A DNA stretch of 64,000 nucleotides from Diphasiastrum complanatum (Eukaryota; Streptophyta; Lycopodiopsida; Lycopodiales; Lycopodiaceae), in NCBI GenBank assembly GCA_029204225.1, contig CM055093.1:6269815-6333814 (forward strand), written 5' to 3'. Both the position numbers and the translations under genes were made by a program. Below are positions 59,166 to 64,000 of this stretch, in pieces (within the stretch, counting starts at the first letter, position 1; the number at the start of each line of letters is the position of its first letter). The notes below the pieces were generated by a model, which was not told the origin of the DNA, made no database searches, and saw nothing but the letters and a program-made list of their open reading frames with translations.

Positions 59166-60209
59166 TGAATCTGCTAGCGGCGTCGACTATGGTATAGACG
59201 AACCTGTAATATAGCAGCAGGTAAAAATGGAAACAACTCGGGAGCAGTAGGAAACTCAGCATCACAAGGAGCGTCATCCTCAATAGTAGCACATAATAAA
59301 CTGACATGGAATACATCACAGGCTCGTGTGGAAGCAGGAAGCTGTAAGCGATATGTAACTGGACTAAGAACCTCCAAAATGTGATAAGGCCCATAATAAC
59401 GTGGTGCAAGCTTCTCGGTAGAAGCATGGCCCTGGACAAAATGATGACGTGCAAACCGTAGGCGTAGATAAACCATATCTCCAAGCTGAAACTCAACATG
59501 GCGGCGGTGACGATCAACTGAGGTCTGATAACACTGCTGAACATGCTGTAAATGAGAACTGGCCCAGGTAATAAGCTCTCGGGCACCTAATAGAAAGGAT
59601 GCAAGTGTGACAGGTGTATCCTCAGGAGGGAGAGGAATGCCAGGTAAAAGAGGTGCATAGCCATGAGCTAATACAAATGGTGAGACACCTGTGCTGGTAC
59701 TAACAGAGCTATTATAACTATACTCTGCTAAACATAAATGCTGATCCCAATCCTTCCCAGAAGGAGTAACAAAATGGTGTAAATCATCCTCAAGGATCTT
59801 GTTAAGGACCTCAGACTACCCATCAGAAGTAGAGTGATAAGCAGAACCTATAAAAAGCTGTACATCCAAGATACGCATAAGCTCTGTCCAGAATATAGAT
59901 GTAAACTTACTATTCCGATCAGAAAGGATAGTACGAGAAAATCCATGCAGGCGGAAAATCTCTGATAGGAACAAACGTGCACATTGCTCTGCTGTGATGG
60001 TACTGCTCTACTGTGATGGTACTGCGCACTGGTATAAAATGTGCCTGTTTCAAGAACCTGTCAACTATCACCATACATGAATCGTGACCACGCTGGGTAC
60101 GGGGAAGGCCAAGGATAAAGTCCATAGATATATCAGTCCAATTACGGACTACAGGATACAGGCCTACTGGGCTACTCTGCATATATTCCGCAGGCCTCTA
60201 TACATTTAC
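59166..60209 (-). pseudogene. Gypsy integrase core and C-terminal part
   Basis: On the - strand: [20 protein letters not shown] and [20 protein letters not shown] (60182-60030), then [20 protein letters not shown], a block with SAYHSTSDG, and LRFARHHFVQGHASTEKLAP, RYYGPYHILEVLSPVTYRLQ and ACDVFHVSLL (59476-59280). The DDE landmarks can be followed, with a frameshift near 59990 and a stop near 59818. Integrase would insert the element's DNA into the genome. Confidence 0.88.
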
Positions 60210-60583
60210 TGTTGGTTATGTATATTTCTGGTTACGCATTTTATATTAGTCATGTACAGGCCCCAGAGCCTTTTTATATGCTTATGACCCGCACTGGGTC
60301 CTTTTTTATGACATTGACTGACCTTGGGCCCTTATTATATGGTTATATGTGGAGTGGGGGCCTGTAGGAGGGCGCACTATTTTCCCTCCACATTTTGCCT
60401 CCCTTTACTTTTGAATTCCTATTTTAGGGTTCATTGGTAGGGTATTTATAGGGGCATTTGTACACTCATTTTTCAGATTATTGATTGGTATTGCTTGGGC
60501 TCTTCGTGGGAGAACCTATTGTCTTGTCTATTGCTTGCAGGGCTTTAGTCTATTGCTGTCTTTTATGCTTCATTGATTCAACA
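60210..60583 (+). repeat. LTR of the same Gypsy family in opposite orientation
   Basis: About 374 bp with TGTTGG...CAACA ends. The + strand shares GAGTGGGGGCCT and GCACTATT(T/A)TCCCTCC with the - strand of the 60963-61405 LTR, and has a TATA-like GGTATTTATAGGGGC near 60440. No matching target duplication is seen. Confidence 0.65.
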
Positions 60584-60945
60584 CCTGAGATTTTGATCAT
60601 AACTAGTCCACTGGCGATGAGGAATAGGCCAACTCCGGAGCAAACCAGTAGACTTAGCACGGGAGTACTTATTACGAAGACAGAAAGGGCAGGTACGAAT
60701 AAGTACAACAAGCTCAGATCGAAGAGAGGGCCAATAGAAATGGTCTTTGAGACAAGCATAAGACTTCTGAAAACCAAAGTGACCCCTAACAAGGGAGGAA
60801 TGAGCATCCGACAACAATTGGGAACGGATACCCAAGGAACTAGGAATACAAAGAGAATCAAGGCAGTAATGGAGCTGTAGGAGCAGCGATGGAGGAGCAG
60901 GGCAATGCAGCGAAAGAAAAGAAAATTCCCAAGATCATGCTTAGG
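60584..60945 (-). pseudogene. Gypsy integrase zinc-binding region
   Basis: The - strand reads LLSDAHSSLVRGHFGFQKSY, CLKDHFYWPSLRSELVVLIR and CPFCLRNKYSRAKSTGLLRS, an HHCC zinc-binding domain with H, H and CX2C visible. It lies almost next to the primer site, so everything between leader and integrase has been deleted. Confidence 0.83.
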
Positions 60946-60950
60946 AAAGT

Positions 60951-60962
60951 GCTCTGATACCA
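60951..60962 (-). other. Met-tRNA primer binding site of Gypsy U
   Basis: The - strand reads TGGTATCAGAGC, exact, and adjoins the LTR. Confidence 0.93.
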
Positions 60963-61405
60963 AGTTACGAATAGAGCCACAACTGATCTAGAGCTACGCT
61001 ATGAAAGCATCACATAAGCAAGACTTAAGCTATGAAAGCAACACATAAGCAAGACTTAACCCTAGAAAGCAGGAAAGAGAGAGATTAAGGAGGCTAAAGA
61101 GAGAGATCAATATCATCAGCTGAATAACAAATGACACAGTTTCCCTACTTATAGCCAAGAGGAAGCCCTAAAAGGAAGCTTCCGGTGGCTAGGGCCCAGC
61201 TGGGAGGGATAATAGTGCGTCCTCCAAGAAGGCCCCCACTCTCCAGTAATATGTCCAAATGGCCTAATAATGAATAATAAGGCCAAAGGCCAACCATATA
61301 GTCTAAGTGTCACTAATGAATAAAAAAGGGCCCAAGGCCTGCTTATGCATAAAGTAAAGTAAATGTAAATGGACGCGGCGAATGTAATGAGCCAAGTCCA
61401 TAACT
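60963..61405 (-). repeat. 5' LTR of Gypsy U
   Basis: 443 bp bounded by the primer site and by the end of similarity with the stub at 57799. On the - strand it begins AGTTATGG and ends CGTAACT, so the usual TG...CA ends are altered. A TATA-like GGCTATAAGTAGGG lies near 61150. Confidence 0.85.
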
Positions 61406-62872
61406 GATGCCCATTGCAGTAAGACCAAATGCGGATTTCAATATGGCTACAATGATGGATCTACATTGGCAGGAGACTTTTCGTCCGATACTCACACAAG
61501 GACAAGTATAGACGGAAAGCCTCAAAAAGTTCACCAATTTCTCCTTCGGTTGTGCACATCAAGCTTCTGTTAAAATTGGAAAAAATAGGAGACGCGCTTT
61601 TTGCTGTAATTATGTGTTAAAAAAATACGTATTTTTTAAATATTATTTTGGTTGAGTTCCGGAACGGATTCCGGAACACGCAACTATGACCATTGTTCAT
61701 GAAGAATGTATGCTGCTATTGAGGTTCTAAATCCAACATTTCACGATGATGATTTGATCCTAGATTATGGGGCAACACTATGATTGGGAGAATGGAATTG
61801 GTTGACTTCATATAAAGAGTCTGTGTAGATCTTGTTGGCCAATTTTTCCAAAAAGTCAACTCAAAAAGCTCTTATTGGAATCATAGAAGCCAGATTTAGA
61901 AGAGTTCTCTATCTAATGAAGGGCTGGCTCTTAACTTTGGAGGTAATGAATTTCAAATCATCAACAAAAATGTTTAGCTAGTTGCACAACCCAAACATGA
62001 ATAGCTGAAAATTATGCAGAATGTGCTACTATACCATGTGAGCAGACTAATGGCACAAAAGGAAACCTTGGCAATCTTCCTAAGGAACATGACAATAGCT
62101 TGCTGATCTACATCCAGATATAACTAAGCCAAGTTATGAACTGTTATTCTCAAGCTATCAATCTACCATTGAAATTTAAGCCTGTTCATAGCCAGCTGGA
62201 AAGTCCAGCAAGCTAAGGTGAGAAGGCTGACAAGACTCAGTAAACATATTCAAATGCCAAGTGACTAGTGATAAGACTAAGTGAGCTTATCCTACTGCTA
62301 ATAAGGTCCAAAAGGCCCAATCACATGGTCTATTGACAACTACTAGTAAATAAATTGCCGAAGATCAAGTGTTATGTCTCCAATGCTAGTGGCTATACTC
62401 ATTTACTTTATACCTGAATTTGTCCCTGTTTAAATGACGAGTTCAAGTGGGACAACGGAAGTGGCTAGAGTTTATTCTCAAATATCTGCATTTTCGACAG
62501 GATCACTTTTCTAATTATAAGATTGCCTGTTGGATCAGATTTTTCCCTCCCTGAAGCTACTACCTTAACTTGCCTTCAGAGTTTACAATGACACTTTGGT
62601 GCCTGGGCTAAATATTACTGTATATCACAGTTACGTCATTATACTTTTCTAGAATTGAGGTTTAATGTTGAATTTATTCAAATTATTGTGAATGTTTTTT
62701 TCAGATTGTTACTTTTGGTAATTATGGATTGTGTAATGCATCTGAAATGTTCAGTCACTTTCTTTACAACGGAAAAACATGAAACTAGGATTGATGTAGA
62801 ACGTTTGGATAAGACGATTGATGTCCTAGGACATCTTGTTTGAATTGCGCAATAAGCTTTAGAATTTTGCAG
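61406..62872. other. Last part of intron 1, unassigned
   Basis: About 1.5 kb of AT-rich sequence without recognised domains. It ends in a T-rich stretch and the acceptor TTTTGCAG. Confidence 0.5.
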
Positions 62873-63019
62873 GGTTTAAAAACGGCCATCATTGAAGGGG
62901 ATACTGTTGGAGGAACTTGCGTTAACAGAGGCTGTGTTCCTTCAAAGGCTCTGTTGGCTGTGAGTGGGCGGATGAGGGAACTTCAGGATGAACACCATCT
63001 TAAAGCTCTAGGTATTCAG
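62873..63019 (+). CDS. LPD1: Plastid dihydrolipoyl dehydrogenase (E3), exon 2
   Basis: 49 codons in phase 0, from [10 protein letters not shown] to KALGIQ, between acceptor TTTTGCAG and donor [25 protein letters not shown] holds the redox-active Cys pair (C-x4-C) that accepts electrons from dihydrolipoamide. With exon 1 it forms a 159-residue N-terminal part of a protein usually about 560-570 residues long. The remaining exons lie beyond the window. There is no frame damage, so the gene looks functional. Confidence 0.94.
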
Positions 63020-64000
63020 GTAAATGTGAGCTCATAGTCTGATAATTCCTGTATAGTAACACTGAGGGTGCCAATTTCTGATCTTTTCTTTTGCAGTCTT
63101 ATCCTATCGAGCCATTTATCTAAGAAACACATCCAAATCATTTGGTCTCCAGCATTTAACCACTAACAGGATGGAGATGCTACAATCTTTATTTGATTGC
63201 ACAGACTTACTAGCTGTAAAGACAAAACACTGGTCACCACCATGTAAGATGAAAATCTCTATGTACTATCACTGTACTATTCTGGTACATTGAAATTCTA
63301 TTTCTGAGCAATGTTGCAATTGGCAACTGCTATTCAAAGGATAAACGCTTGAAAATCTAAGCTCTTGGGTTATCTGGAAAGTGTCATTTGCTGCCTTCAG
63401 AAGCCTCCTTACTGCACCTATTCGAGGATGTGATTGATGTGTATTAGAAGAAGAAAAAGTGGGCCCTTCTAGAATGTTCTCAAGTTCGTGGTGCTAGTTT
63501 GTGCTAACATGGTCTTACTTGATTCAGAGCTGTGCAAGTAGTATAAAAACAAATAATTGTGCCAAACAGCAATGATTGCTTTCTTCTCAGAAGATATGGT
63601 TGTCCTTATTTTCTGTGTGTACCTCTTTGGTGTCAGTTGAGCTTCAAACTAACTTGAGTTGAGATTGCAAGGAGTATCTTGCTACCCTAGAGTAAGGTAG
63701 TTAGCTTTGGAGGGGCTTGGAAGCAACAGCATGCTGTTGCTTCCTGGCTACCTTTCTATGAAAGGACTGGTCTTCATAATTCTGTGTCTTTAGTCCTGAA
63801 CAATACCTATTTGCATCCTTCACATATCCATCCTTGGCTTCTCCCAGCGAGAAATGTTAGCTCTTGCAGATCTAATTATGTAGGATGTGGTTTAAATATC
63901 CTGTATATTGCATATCTGCTTCAGGCTCCCAAGTACTATATTTTCTAGTGTGTGTTCCATTTTTATACAGCTTATAAGAATGATTCAACTTGGGAAGACA
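63020..64000 (+). other. Start of LPD intron 2
   Basis: It begins GTAAATGTG. No exon 3 block (expected to resume just after the Gln of exon 2) is seen to the window end, so this intron exceeds 980 bp. No transposon domain is recognised in it. Confidence 0.75.

Noticed and set aside
63020-64000. Search for LPD exon 3
   Set aside because: No frame with E3 resemblance was found up to the window end, so the sequence is treated as intron.

Overview
This window is nuclear DNA from a seed plant with a large, repeat-rich genome, most likely a gymnosperm (conifer-like). The evidence is plant-type genes with GT-AG introns, one intron of 12.8 kb packed with retrotransposons, many Copia and Ty3/Gypsy elements with Met-tRNA primer sites, and a low gene count. 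The clade is inferred; the sequence does not prove it.

Two host loci can be read. (1) The first two exons of a plastid dihydrolipoyl dehydrogenase gene (E3 of the plastid pyruvate dehydrogenase complex) lie on the + strand at 49713-50042 and 62873-63019. Intron 1 holds nested mobile elements, and the gene runs off the right edge. (2) Two adjacent exons of a PEX16-like peroxin gene lie on the - strand at 15665-16514. They have an intact splice junction and an open frame, but no other PEX16 exon was found.

Almost everything else is mobile-element debris. 1-10020: three head-to-tail copies (A, B, C) of one LINE family whose 3' ends are long (CT)n tracts instead of poly(A). 10021-15110: a + strand Copia LTR/leader cut by a - strand Copia, then a 3' LINE fragment and a piece of a second LINE family. 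15665-16514: PEX16-like exons. 17754-20418: a + strand Copia LTR with primer site, then a - strand Copia reduced to LTR, RNase H end and gag. 22804-27508: a - strand Ty3-like element with gag, a long leader minisatellite and one long LTR. 28487-46690: a cluster of Copia elements in both orientations (called L, Q, M, P, N, R and O here), several abutting each other at the same point of pol. 48334-48775: a long inverted repeat about 0.9 kb upstream of the LPD gene. 49404-49670: short tandem repeats just before its start codon. 50043-62872 (intron 1): a degenerate Copia split by an intact-looking 2.4 kb non-autonomous LTR element with a 5-bp target duplication, a Ty3 gag-protease fragment, and a deleted Gypsy element carrying two LINE fragments and an opposite-orientation LTR.

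No transposon here looks able to move by itself: every pol frame is broken by stops, frameshifts or deletions. The most interesting points are the (CT)n-tailed LINE family and its tail-to-head arrays, the leader minisatellites, the repeated Copia breakpoint, the PEX16 exon pair, and the foldback next to the LPD promoter.
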